A stretch of 64,000 nt of DNA from an uncultured Spirochaetales bacterium. GTDB taxonomy: Bacteria > Spirochaetota > Spirochaetia > Sphaerochaetales > Sphaerochaetaceae. Shown piece after piece: positions 1-6,805 of this stretch; the stretch's first letter is position 1, and every line of letters starts with the position of its first letter. The DNA lies in assembly GCA_944390025.1 (NCBI GenBank), contig CALXOK010000005.1:1-64000 (forward strand). Reading direction: 5' to 3'. A program made the position numbers and the translations under genes. A model generated the notes under the pieces. The model made no database searches and was not told the DNA's origin. It saw only the letters and a list, made by a program, of their open reading frames with translations.

Positions 1-180
1 ACTACTTCTTCTCATTGATTCAGTTCATCTCCATTCCCTCGGTTAGAGCTCAATCCCTCAAGAATCCGTGAAGAGCCAAAATAATGCGACATGAATGTTC
101 AGATATGAAACCGAATGCTGACCTGAAAGCAATAGTGAGGTAATTTCCAATATACGATTCTGTGCGAGAAGTCTGCCAGA

Positions 181-555
181 TTACTCATGTGCATACACCC
201 ATTCAAGAAGACTTTCGTAATCGATTTCCCCTGATGCAAGACCAAGTCCGAGAGCGATAAGTTCATCATCAGTGCATGTAAGGTGAATCCCATTCATTTC
301 GAGGAATGTGAGCATGACATGGACTCCGATGCGTTTGTTTCCATCAAGGAAGGCATGGTTTGAAACCAGAGAGTATCCTAAGCGTGCACCTTTTTCTTCT
401 TTGGTCGGGTAGAGTTCTTTGCCATCAAAGGTCTGATATATTCCGTTGATGGCTGAGTCAAGGAGATTCTCGTCTCTGATGCCGAAAGAACCGCCGGTTT
501 CCTGAATGAGCAACTGATAGATAAGCTTAATCTGATCTTCTGTGAATCTAATCAT
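181..555 (-). CDS. doc: Doc-type (Fic fold) toxin
   Basis: This 124-residue protein has the Doc/Fic signature HAFLDGNKR at residues 67-75, with the catalytic His, the acidic residue and the N-K-R that binds the nucleotide phosphates. The length is normal for death-on-curing toxins, which inactivate EF-Tu by phosphorylating it and so stop translation. Its start codon overlaps the stop of the Phd-like antitoxin gene by 4 bases (ATGA), the usual antitoxin-first order with translational coupling. The G after the acidic residue (D-G-N-K-R rather than D-A-N-K-R as in phage P1 Doc) is a common variant. I see no terminator downstream; bases 1-180 hold no supportable gene. Confidence 0.9.
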   Translation of the reverse strand: MIRFTEDQIKLIYQLLIQETGGSFGIRDENLLDSAINGIYQTFDGKELYPTKEEKGARLGYSLVSNHAFLDGNKRIGVHVMLTFLEMNGIHLTCTDDELIALGLGLASGEIDYESLLEWVYAHE

Positions 556-794
556 TTCGCAAGCTCCAGAAAAGCGGCCTTGTGTTCTTCAAGGATTCGT
601 CTGGCAACAAACAGGATTCTTTCCTCTTCACTCATTTCTATAAGTGGCTGCTCATCAAGATTCACAAGCATATATTTCGGCCTGTTATTCTTGAAAATAA
701 TGGCACGTCCATTCCTGTCAGCTATTTTCGTTGCTGAAGAGAAGTTCTGGTTTGCTGCCGTAATGGAAATAATCTCCGAAGAATCAAATTTCAT
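552..794 (-). CDS. phd: Phd/YefM-like antitoxin
   Basis: The 80-residue product has the Phd/YefM layout: an N-terminal DNA-binding half (about residues 8-47, including the stretch RAIIFKNNRPKYMLVNL) and a charged C-terminal helix (about 54-80) that in this family wraps and neutralises the toxin. It lies directly upstream of, and overlaps, the Doc gene. Family members repress their own operon as dimers, and an 18-bp palindrome sits 23 bp upstream of this start. The Shine-Dalgarno is weak (AGGT). The assignment rests on the pairing and the N-terminal pattern rather than on catalytic residues. Confidence 0.85.
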   Translation of the reverse strand: MKFDSSEIISITAANQNFSSATKIADRNGRAIIFKNNRPKYMLVNLDEQPLIEMSEEERILFVARRILEEHKAAFLELAK

Positions 795-816
795 AGTTTT
801 ACCTGTATAATCAGTA

Positions 817-834
817 TAGCTATGATAATAGCTA
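817..834. promoter_or_regulatory. Candidate Phd operator (18-bp palindrome)
   Basis: A perfect inverted repeat, TAGCTAT-GATA-ATAGCTA, lies 23 bp upstream of the antitoxin start, where Phd-family operators normally sit. Bases 835-1050 beyond it show no gene. Confidence 0.6.
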
Positions 835-1050
835 CAATCAACAGGAGTTCCATCTCGTATTTAACAGGATCTATCAGAGCATCCTGTTGTTTCAAGAAAA
901 CTGGCAGGTGTTCTGTCTGTCGCTTAAAAACACAGCAAGCGCAAAAGTTCATATGATGTGACCTATGTCAAAAGGAATTTCGCTTTTCTTGAATCTCCTT
1001 ATTTTCCTTGTTTTGAAGATGTTTCTCCAGAGTTTTCTTGCCAGACTGAA

Positions 1051-2901
1051 TCAGCTTGCAGAGAAAATGAAGTCGGTAATCCTTTCTCCAATTCTGGCTG
1101 TGGCTTCCTCGATATCTTGCTTGGTCCAGTATGCTTTGTCGTTTCCGCTGTATCTGGCCACAAGCTGCCTTGGCATCGGGTATATACTATCCTTGTAGCC
1201 GCTCTTGTCTTTTAGGTTTTTGGACACCTTCGTTCGGAACCATTCGTTGCCTATTGACCTGTTTATCTTTTGTTCAAGAAGAATCTTGTTTCCAAGCTTG
1301 TTCACAGTTCCGTAGAACTCATCGTCGTTGGTTATGCCGGCATCAGCCCGGATGATTTGTATATTGCTCCCGCTGTAGGGCATGATGTGTTCTATGTCGT
1401 ATTTAGAACCGATGCTGAAAGGGATACCATCTTCTTCAGCTACGAGATATTCGTTCAGGAAAACAAGTGGATTCCTGCTGTAATCAGATATGTTAGCCTT
1501 TATGTCAGCGGGGTTCCATGTTTTCTCTATATGAGCTGAGAAATCCCTAATGATTTCCGAAGCTGGAATGGATGAATCTGCAAGTTTTTCCAGCTCGCTG
1601 AAAAGGAATGTCTTGAAGTACCTGCTTGAGTATCCTGTATCGACAAGCTCAAGTATCGCGAAGAGCCTAATCATGGCATTTGCAAGTGGTGCCACATCCT
1701 TTTCTGTTATGTTTTCATATTTGAAGCGATGGAAATAGGTGGCAAGGAAGAATCTGAAGTTCTCATTGAATCTGGAAAGCACTTGCACTGATGGATATTC
1801 GGAAGTCTTCTTCCATATCCTTGCTATATTGTTCATATCGCTACAGAGCTCAACAGGATGTAGCAGAAGGTCCTTATTGATTTCAGTAAAATATCTTCTG
1901 AGTCCAGGCATTGTCACATTTGGTGAACCTGATTCACCGATAATTTCGTGTCTGGCTGCTTTCTCATAATACATCTGTTGCATCAGAATGGAATCAAGGT
2001 TGCATATTCCAAGTCCGCTGAGTTCGTCGACCTGTTCCTTGAGTTCTTCCCATGCTTCGCCGAAGCTTTTACTCAGTCCCTGAGCTTCAGCACTTGCATA
2101 TAGCTTTGCGGAGATTATATCTGAATCGTAGAGAGGAAGGCCGTCAGAGTTGAGCGAGTTAAACATCGTGATTGCCTGATCGACCTTCCAGCTCTTAATC
2201 TCGATAATCTCGCATCTGTCGATTATTTTCTCTGCTATGTTATTTATCTGCGAATCCGAAAGCAGCCCGGCTTCATTGTAGAAGAACCTGAAGTTCCGGA
2301 AGAAGTTCGTAAACTTGTTGTCTTTCTGCTTATAAGGAATCTTAGTCGTGCTTCGTTCTGCCTCTTCATAGCTTGAGGACATGATGATTCTATTAAAATC
2401 ATCTTTATAGCGTTCATTAATCGAGAGGTTTTCTACGAGTTCCACTTTCTTGTATATTGAGGCATCGATCTTCTCATCTGGTTCGTCTGGGATGTCGTCT
2501 TCCTTTGCTTTGTAAAGAATCTGTATCAGTGAGCGTCTTTTTCCTCTCAGTCCACGGAGGAGATTGATAGAGTCCTTGTCTTCTGTCATTTTGAGGATTC
2601 TTTCGTTTATTCTCATAAGGAGTGCTTTGAAGAGAAGATAGAATGTTGTTGTCCTTTGCTGGCCATCGATTAGGGCAAGCTTTGTGTCATTCTCTTGGCA
2701 GTTCACGATGACGGTTCCGAAGAAATAGTTGTCCTTGTTGCCTGCTTCTGAATAATCCAGTATATCTTGCCAGAGCTTATCGCAGTTCTCCTTTGTCCAC
2801 GAATATGCTCTCTGGTATTCCGGTATCACGAATGTCGTATCCACATCGATACTGAGGTATTTCCCAATTGCGGCAAGCTGCGGATCAATGTTTTTTGCCA
2901 T
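1051..2901 (-). CDS. GmrSD-like DUF262/DUF1524 protein
   Basis: This 616-residue protein joins an N-terminal DUF262 (ParB-like/GmrS-like) domain to a C-terminal DUF1524 (HNH-type nuclease) domain, the single-chain form of GmrSD type IV restriction enzymes that use NTP and cut modified phage DNA. DUF262 motifs are IPEYQRAYSW (26-35) and IDGQQRTTT (78-86). The DUF1524 His motif DIEHIMP is at 502-508, followed by LGNKILLE. The chosen ATG has GGAGG six bases upstream; a longer reading from TTG at 2922 would overlap that Shine-Dalgarno. It is divergent from the ADP-ribosylglycohydrolase with only 49 bp between the starts. Function against phage is inferred from the family; many DUF262/DUF1524 proteins are untested. 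Confidence 0.85.
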   Translation of the reverse strand: MAKNIDPQLAAIGKYLSIDVDTTFVIPEYQRAYSWTKENCDKLWQDILDYSEAGNKDNYFFGTVIVNCQENDTKLALIDGQQRTTTFYLLFKALLMRINERILKMTEDKDSINLLRGLRGKRRSLIQILYKAKEDDIPDEPDEKIDASIYKKVELVENLSINERYKDDFNRIIMSSSYEEAERSTTKIPYKQKDNKFTNFFRNFRFFYNEAGLLSDSQINNIAEKIIDRCEIIEIKSWKVDQAITMFNSLNSDGLPLYDSDIISAKLYASAEAQGLSKSFGEAWEELKEQVDELSGLGICNLDSILMQQMYYEKAARHEIIGESGSPNVTMPGLRRYFTEINKDLLLHPVELCSDMNNIARIWKKTSEYPSVQVLSRFNENFRFFLATYFHRFKYENITEKDVAPLANAMIRLFAILELVDTGYSSRYFKTFLFSELEKLADSSIPASEIIRDFSAHIEKTWNPADIKANISDYSRNPLVFLNEYLVAEEDGIPFSIGSKYDIEHIMPYSGSNIQIIRADAGITNDDEFYGTVNKLGNKILLEQKINRSIGNEWFRTKVSKNLKDKSGYKDSIYPMPRQLVARYSGNDKAYWTKQDIEEATARIGERITDFIFSAS

Positions 2902-2938
2902 CGATTTCCTCCATAGGAACAAAAAGAATTTTCTGTAT

Positions 2939-2951
2939 TATACTTCAGATA
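2939..2951 (+). promoter_or_regulatory. -10 box of a predicted leaderless transcript
   Basis: TATACT at 2939-2944 would place +1 at 2951, the A of the ATG. No Shine-Dalgarno precedes this start. The -35 region (about 2916-2921) is poor, so the promoter is weak or needs an activator. It lies in the short divergent region shared with the DUF262 gene. Confidence 0.4.
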
Positions 2952-4081
2952 TGGAATTGATAAATAGATACAGGGGATGCCTTATCGGAGGAGCTGCTGG
3001 AGATGCATTGGGCTATCCTGTGGAATTCCTCAGCTTTGATGAGATAATCAGGAAATATGGAGAAAATGGCATAACATCGTATGAACTTAAGAACGGAATT
3101 GCCGAGATATCTGATGATACGCAGATGACACTCTTTACTGCGACCGGCATTCTGCTTGGGGTCACGCGGGCGAGCACGCGTGGTATCTCAGCCGCGCCTT
3201 GGGTTTATGTCCATTATAATTATAAAGACTGGTATAGAACTCAGACGGAAAGGTATCCGCTTGACGGCTATCATCATTCATGGCTTGATGATATCAAGGA
3301 GTTATTCTCCCGGAGAGCGCCGGGAAATACTTGCCTGAGTGCGCTTTCATCAGATGCCATAGGAACACTTGAGAAGCCACTCAACAGTAGCAAGGGTTGC
3401 GGAGGAGTCATGCGCGTAGCTCCTGTCGGACTCTATTTTGGAAGAAAATATGAACCCGATAAGACTGATTTTATAGGTGCGGAGGTGGCAGCGCTTACAC
3501 ATGGTCATCCCCTTGGATACATCCCAGCTGCCGCGCTTACTCATATCATCACGCTCATTGTTCATTATGGATGTTCTGTCGATGAGGCGGTTGCCGCTAT
3601 GCAGACAGCAATCAGGACTCAAGCATATGATAAGGAAGCCGTTGAATTCTTCCTAAATAAAATCAGTAAAGCTGTCGCTTTTGCATATAACAGGAAGATT
3701 GATAATCGGGAAGCCATCTGCATGCTCGGCGAGGGATGGGTGGCTGAAGAGGCTTTGGCCATCGCGGTCTTCTGTTCTCTTCGGTATAGTGATGATTTCA
3801 GTAAGGCGATAGTAGCGGCAGTCAATCATGATGGGGACAGCGATTCTACAGGCGCCATAACAGGAAATATCGTAGGAGCTTATCTCGGGCTGGAAAGGAT
3901 ACCTGATAAATGGATAAGAAATCTTGAACTGAAAGATATTATTTTGGAAATCGCGGATGATCTCTTCCATGATTGCCGTATCTCAGAATATGGGGATGAA
4001 GAGGATTCTGAATGGGAAGAGAAATATCTCTGGCACAGGTCTGTTCATAGCCTTCGGAAAGATAAAGAACCCATTGTTTGA
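2951..4081 (+). CDS. ADP-ribosylglycohydrolase (DraG/ARH family)
   Basis: The family removes ADP-ribose from proteins or small molecules with a binuclear metal centre. The metal-ligand motifs are present: GDALG (17-21), SDDTQMT (54-60) and HDGDSDSTGAITGN (293-306), so the enzyme should be active. The product is 376 residues, normal for stand-alone ARH proteins. The ATG at 2951 was chosen because the fold starts at once (RYRGCLIGGAAGDALG); the reading frame runs 21 codons further upstream without a start supported by a Shine-Dalgarno. Its neighbour is a divergent GmrSD-like gene, and no ADP-ribosyltransferase is visible nearby, so the substrate is unknown. A role in reversing toxin- or phage-imposed ADP-ribosylation is inference. 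Confidence 0.9.
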   Translation: MELINRYRGCLIGGAAGDALGYPVEFLSFDEIIRKYGENGITSYELKNGIAEISDDTQMTLFTATGILLGVTRASTRGISAAPWVYVHYNYKDWYRTQTERYPLDGYHHSWLDDIKELFSRRAPGNTCLSALSSDAIGTLEKPLNSSKGCGGVMRVAPVGLYFGRKYEPDKTDFIGAEVAALTHGHPLGYIPAAALTHIITLIVHYGCSVDEAVAAMQTAIRTQAYDKEAVEFFLNKISKAVAFAYNRKIDNREAICMLGEGWVAEEALAIAVFCSLRYSDDFSKAIVAAVNHDGDSDSTGAITGNIVGAYLGLERIPDKWIRNLELKDIILEIADDLFHDCRISEYGDEEDSEWEEKYLWHRSVHSLRKDKEPIV

Positions 4082-4128
4082 CTTAGTATAAAAGGCGCTG
4101 AACAGTGGTTGCGGTCTTTTTCCTGGAC

Positions 4129-4443
4129 TCAAGCAATAGAGCTATCTTTCTTGTTTCGTACGTCTGCTACCTTGAAAAGATTGTCGTATTCCTTGTCACT
4201 TTTCATCTCGCTCCAGACTTTCAGGATTCTTTTTCTTTCAAGAGAAGAAAGCCACGCTCATACACTTGCAGGATGTTGAAAATGCGTCTGAAGATGGCTC
4301 TTTGCATCCGGCGTCAGTCTCACAGAGAGAGAAACGGCATTATCATGCCTCATCAGCTTATACAAACAGTCAGCTGTTTCTTTGTTGACTGACTGGTATT
4401 CTTCAATCCGTCGCTTTAATGGAAAACTTGTGCTTTCGGCCAA
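4129..4443 (-). pseudogene. Possible decayed ORF (unrecognised)
   Basis: Bases 4082-4641 contain no intact gene. On the minus strand one frame reads 61 codons from 4443 to a TGA at 4258-4260, then continues in the same frame with protein-like composition (many K, E, R and aromatic residues) to another TGA at 4129-4131. This would suit a small gene broken by one nonsense mutation. I do not recognise the family, and the case rests only on frame and composition. Confidence 0.25.
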
Positions 4444-4472
4444 TACTCTGACCTGAGAGTATGATGTCTAAT

Positions 4473-4512
4473 CGTGAACTTCCCACTTTTAGCTAAAAGT
4501 GGGAAGTTCACG
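4473..4512. repeat. Perfect 40-bp palindrome with flanking direct repeats
   Basis: The arms (CGTGAACTTCCCACTTTT and its complement) surround a self-complementary AGCT centre with no mismatch. CTAATC occurs at 4468-4473 and again at 4513-4518, so the element is bracketed by a 5-6 bp direct repeat, like a target-site duplication. It could be a minimal transposon remnant, a very stable terminator-like hairpin without a T-run, or a protein-binding site. Confidence 0.8.
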
Positions 4513-4543
4513 CTAATCCGGTGTTTGGAATTGAAAAATTATG

Positions 4544-4612
4544 AATTTTACAAGATGAATCTGACAAATTTTATAAGATGAGTTTGGCAAATTTTATAAG
4601 ATGATGTTGCTT
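4544..4612 (+). repeat. 23-bp tandem repeat (3 units) over the DUF4143 promoter
   Basis: Units start at 4544, 4567 and 4590. Each begins AATTTTAYAAGATGA; the ends diverge. The third unit runs into the -35 box of the downstream gene. The 23-bp period is close to two helical turns, so a protein would meet each unit on the same DNA face. A degenerate fourth copy may precede the array at about 4522-4543. Confidence 0.7.
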
Positions 4613-4635
4613 TTCATCCAGAGTGTGCATACTAT
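4607..4635 (+). promoter_or_regulatory. Predicted leaderless promoter of the DUF4143 gene
   Basis: TTGCTT (4607-4612), a 17-bp spacer and TACTAT (4630-4635) put +1 at 4642, exactly the A of the ATG. There is no Shine-Dalgarno. The -35 overlaps the last tandem repeat unit, which suggests repression or activation through the array. Confidence 0.6.
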
Positions 4636-4641
4636 GGAACT

Positions 4642-5928
4642 ATGAAAAAACATGATGACTACATGCCGAGGCTGATTGATGCCCAGCTGAAAGACCGCCT
4701 TGAATGGAAAGGCGCAGTTTGTGTGGAAGGCCCGAAGTGGTGTGGCAAGACCTGGTCATGCCAGGAACAGGCAGAGAGTGCATTCATGGTCGGCTCTCCT
4801 GCAGGAAATTTCAGTAACCGCATGCTTGCAATGGAGAATCCTGTGCTGGCACTGGAAGGAGAGACTCCACATCTTATTGATGAGTGGCAGGAAGTCCCCG
4901 GCCTCTGGGATGCAGTCAGAATGGCAGTCGATTCGAGGGGGAAGCCGGGACAGTTCATCCTCACCGGTTCTTCAACTCCGCGTATCAAAGGTATCTTACA
5001 CAGTGGTACAGGGCGGATTACGAAACTCAGAATGCGGAGCATGAGTCTCTTTGAAACAGGCGACTCTTCCGGTGAGGCTTCTGTGAAGGACATCTTCGAC
5101 GGAACTTTCCACGATACGATGACAGGAGAAGTCGACATACGGGAACTTGCCCGGTTTATAGTGCGTGGTGGCTGGCCTGGAATACTCAATGCGGGAATTA
5201 ATGCCACAATGCAGAATGCTCAGGACTATATTACAAGTTTTCTGGAAGAAGACCTTCCGAGGCTGGATGATGACAGGTCGTTCCGGGATGCAAGGAAGAT
5301 GAGGTTTCTTCTCGAGTCTCTTGCAAGGAACGAGTCTACAACCGCATCCGTCTCCAGATTGAAGGCTGATATCAGCCTGGCAACAGGTGTGGACATCAGC
5401 CTGGAAACGGTCAACGAGTATCTGGAGATCCTGAGGCGTTGTTTCCTTATTGAAGACCAGCCTGCTTTCACTTTCTCCGCACGCTCGGGCAAGAGACTCA
5501 AGCAGGCGCCGAAGAGGCATCTGGCAGATTCTTCTCTTACCTGTGCACTGCTGTCGCTGACACCTGAAAAACTCATTGGCGATTTGAACAGTTTCGGCTT
5601 CCTCTTTGAAGCTCTTGCAGAGCATGACCTGGACATCTATGCCCGCTCTCTGGGTGGCAGCCTTCATCATTATCAGGATTATGCAAACAGGGAAATCGAT
5701 GCAGTACTTGAACTCGATGACGGGAGATGGGGAGCCTTCGAAGTAAAACTCGGTGCAGCCCAGATTGACAAGGCGGCCGAGAGTCTGCTGAAGACAGATA
5801 TGAAGATCAGAGAGGACAATGCCGAGAATGCACCTGCCTTCCTTGCAGTCGTGTGCGGGCTTTCCAATGCTGCATACCGCAGAAAAGACGGCGTGTACGT
5901 CCTTCCGCTGACCGCTTTGCGTCCGTGA
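4642..5928 (+). CDS. AAA-family ATPase with DUF4143 domain
   Basis: The 428-residue protein has an N-terminal P-loop domain with Walker A GPKWCGKT (30-37), Walker B-like LIDEWQ (78-83) and a sensor-like LTGSS (107-111). The C-terminal DUF4143 half carries a REIDAVLEL...FEVKLG stretch (about 350-372) that resembles the metal-binding core of PD-(D/E)XK nucleases. The family is abundant in bacteria with many mobile genes, and its biological role is not settled. It is flanked by short-repeat DNA and preceded by an apparent leaderless promoter. Next is a TetR gene in the same direction, 196 bp away, with its own promoter. Confidence 0.85.
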   Translation: MKKHDDYMPRLIDAQLKDRLEWKGAVCVEGPKWCGKTWSCQEQAESAFMVGSPAGNFSNRMLAMENPVLALEGETPHLIDEWQEVPGLWDAVRMAVDSRGKPGQFILTGSSTPRIKGILHSGTGRITKLRMRSMSLFETGDSSGEASVKDIFDGTFHDTMTGEVDIRELARFIVRGGWPGILNAGINATMQNAQDYITSFLEEDLPRLDDDRSFRDARKMRFLLESLARNESTTASVSRLKADISLATGVDISLETVNEYLEILRRCFLIEDQPAFTFSARSGKRLKQAPKRHLADSSLTCALLSLTPEKLIGDLNSFGFLFEALAEHDLDIYARSLGGSLHHYQDYANREIDAVLELDDGRWGAFEVKLGAAQIDKAAESLLKTDMKIREDNAENAPAFLAVVCGLSNAAYRRKDGVYVLPLTALRP

Positions 5929-6042
5929 GCCTTCTTATCTTTGACAATGATTTCATTGGATAGAAGGACATGACAGTCTCGTCCTCTCCCTGTGCCCACT
6001 GGGTGAGGACGGCAAGCATCTTCTTTCGTATGCCGATTCTGT

Positions 6043-6070
6043 ATTTAACAGAATGATACAATTTTGTCAG
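6043..6070 (-). promoter_or_regulatory. Promoter-like element on the minus strand
   Basis: On the minus strand CTGACA, 16 bp and TTAAAT resemble a sigma70 promoter. The -10 lies inside the 12-mer ATTCTGTTAAAT (6043-6054), which recurs at 15809 and 43280. Reading leftwards it would run antisense into the DUF4143 gene. An extra ATTCTGT on the plus strand just upstream makes a 7-bp inverted repeat. No minus-strand gene is recognised here. Confidence 0.3.
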
Positions 6071-6088
6071 GAAAACAGTCTGAGTTTC

Positions 6089-6117
6089 TTGTTTTTCCCG
6101 ACATTTGCTATTAGTAT
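6089..6117 (+). promoter_or_regulatory. Predicted near-leaderless promoter of the TetR gene
   Basis: TTGTTT (6089-6094), 17 bp, TAGTAT (6112-6117) places +1 at about 6124, next to the ATG at 6125. The overlapping TATTGTCAATA (6115-6125) is an 11-bp palindrome that could be an autoregulatory operator. Confidence 0.5.
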
Positions 6118-6124
6118 TGTCAAT

Positions 6125-6724
6125 ATGCCGAAGAAGATTGATCACGAAGAGCGCAAGATAAAGATTCTGAAGACTGCTCTTGATGTCTTTGCGAAGGAAG
6201 GTTACAGGGACAGCAACCTCTCTCTCATAGCTGAGGAGTGCGGACTGTCACGTCCGACCATCTATCAGTATTTCAAGGACAAGAATGAAATCTTCTACTA
6301 TGCGGTCAAGCTTGTCACCGGCATCATGTTCCAGCGTTACGGAGTCATTGCCTGGGATTCTTCCTATGGGGACTGTCTGCAGCGTATTGAGTATATCTGC
6401 AATGACATCATAGATGAGGCGGTAAGGAATGAGGGGGCCCTCCAGTCCCTGATGGATGTAATGCTTCAGAGCAAGAGGGACAATATTGATTTCTCCCAGA
6501 TTATCGTGAAACGTACAATCAAGCTCACAATACTTTTCAAGAGACTCCTGAATGCTGCAATAAAGGATGGGGAGATTCCTTCCTGCGATGTGAACAAGGT
6601 ATCAAACCATCTTTTCACATTGCTAGAGGCCTTCTGTTTCCAGATTGCATTCCTCGGTAATTTCTCTGCTTCTGATTCCAAGGATTTCATTGCAACATAT
6701 TTAGGCGGATACAGGAAAAAGTGA
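6125..6724 (+). CDS. TetR-family transcriptional regulator
   Basis: This 199-residue protein has the TetR N-terminal helix-turn-helix (roughly residues 8-52), including SLIAEECGLSRPTIYQYFKD, then an all-helical ligand-binding domain with no recognised ligand. The start MPKKIDHEERK was chosen because it begins just ahead of the DNA-binding domain; the frame extends 24 codons further upstream with a hydrophobic, un-TetR-like sequence. There is no Shine-Dalgarno, in line with the near-leaderless promoter. Targets may be its own promoter, the DUF4143 gene or clpB; the sequence does not decide. Confidence 0.9.
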   Translation: MPKKIDHEERKIKILKTALDVFAKEGYRDSNLSLIAEECGLSRPTIYQYFKDKNEIFYYAVKLVTGIMFQRYGVIAWDSSYGDCLQRIEYICNDIIDEAVRNEGALQSLMDVMLQSKRDNIDFSQIIVKRTIKLTILFKRLLNAAIKDGEIPSCDVNKVSNHLFTLLEAFCFQIAFLGNFSASDSKDFIATYLGGYRKK

Positions 6725-6776
6725 AATTTCCCTTGCCGCTTTTTCCCGCGCTTGTTAACTTAGCAGATGTGAGCAG

Positions 6777-6800
6777 TCCCCAGAAAATTTAATTGGGGGA
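6777..6800 (+). promoter_or_regulatory. Hairpin that would mask the clpB ribosome-binding site
   Basis: TCCCC (6777-6781) can pair with the GGGGGA (6795-6800) that is the only Shine-Dalgarno-like sequence before clpB (ATG at 6806). The stem is 5 bp with an A/T-rich loop of about 13 bases. A weak stem over a heat-shock gene's ribosome-binding site is the design of an RNA thermometer. The function is inference. Confidence 0.4.
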
Positions 6801-6805
6801 ATATT

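Noticed and set aside
2888..2950. Longer N-terminus of the ADP-ribosylglycohydrolase from an upstream start
   Set aside because: The extra 21 residues would overlap the start of the divergent DUF262 gene, lack a Shine-Dalgarno and are not part of the family fold.
4544..4612. CRISPR array
   Set aside because: The units are contiguous tandem copies with no unique spacers and no cas genes nearby. The same holds for 46333-46404.
4634..4645. A three-codon ORF (M-E-L) with ATGA overlap at the DUF4143 start, like that at rpoC
   Set aside because: The predicted transcript starts at 4642, inside this ORF, and the bases double as the -10 box, so it is probably not transcribed as a unit.
5807..6145. 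A 112-codon minus-strand frame between DUF4143 and TetR, downstream of a promoter-like 12-mer
   Set aside because: Half of it is antisense to the DUF4143 gene. I recognise no domain and see no Shine-Dalgarno; the promoter-like element is reported separately.
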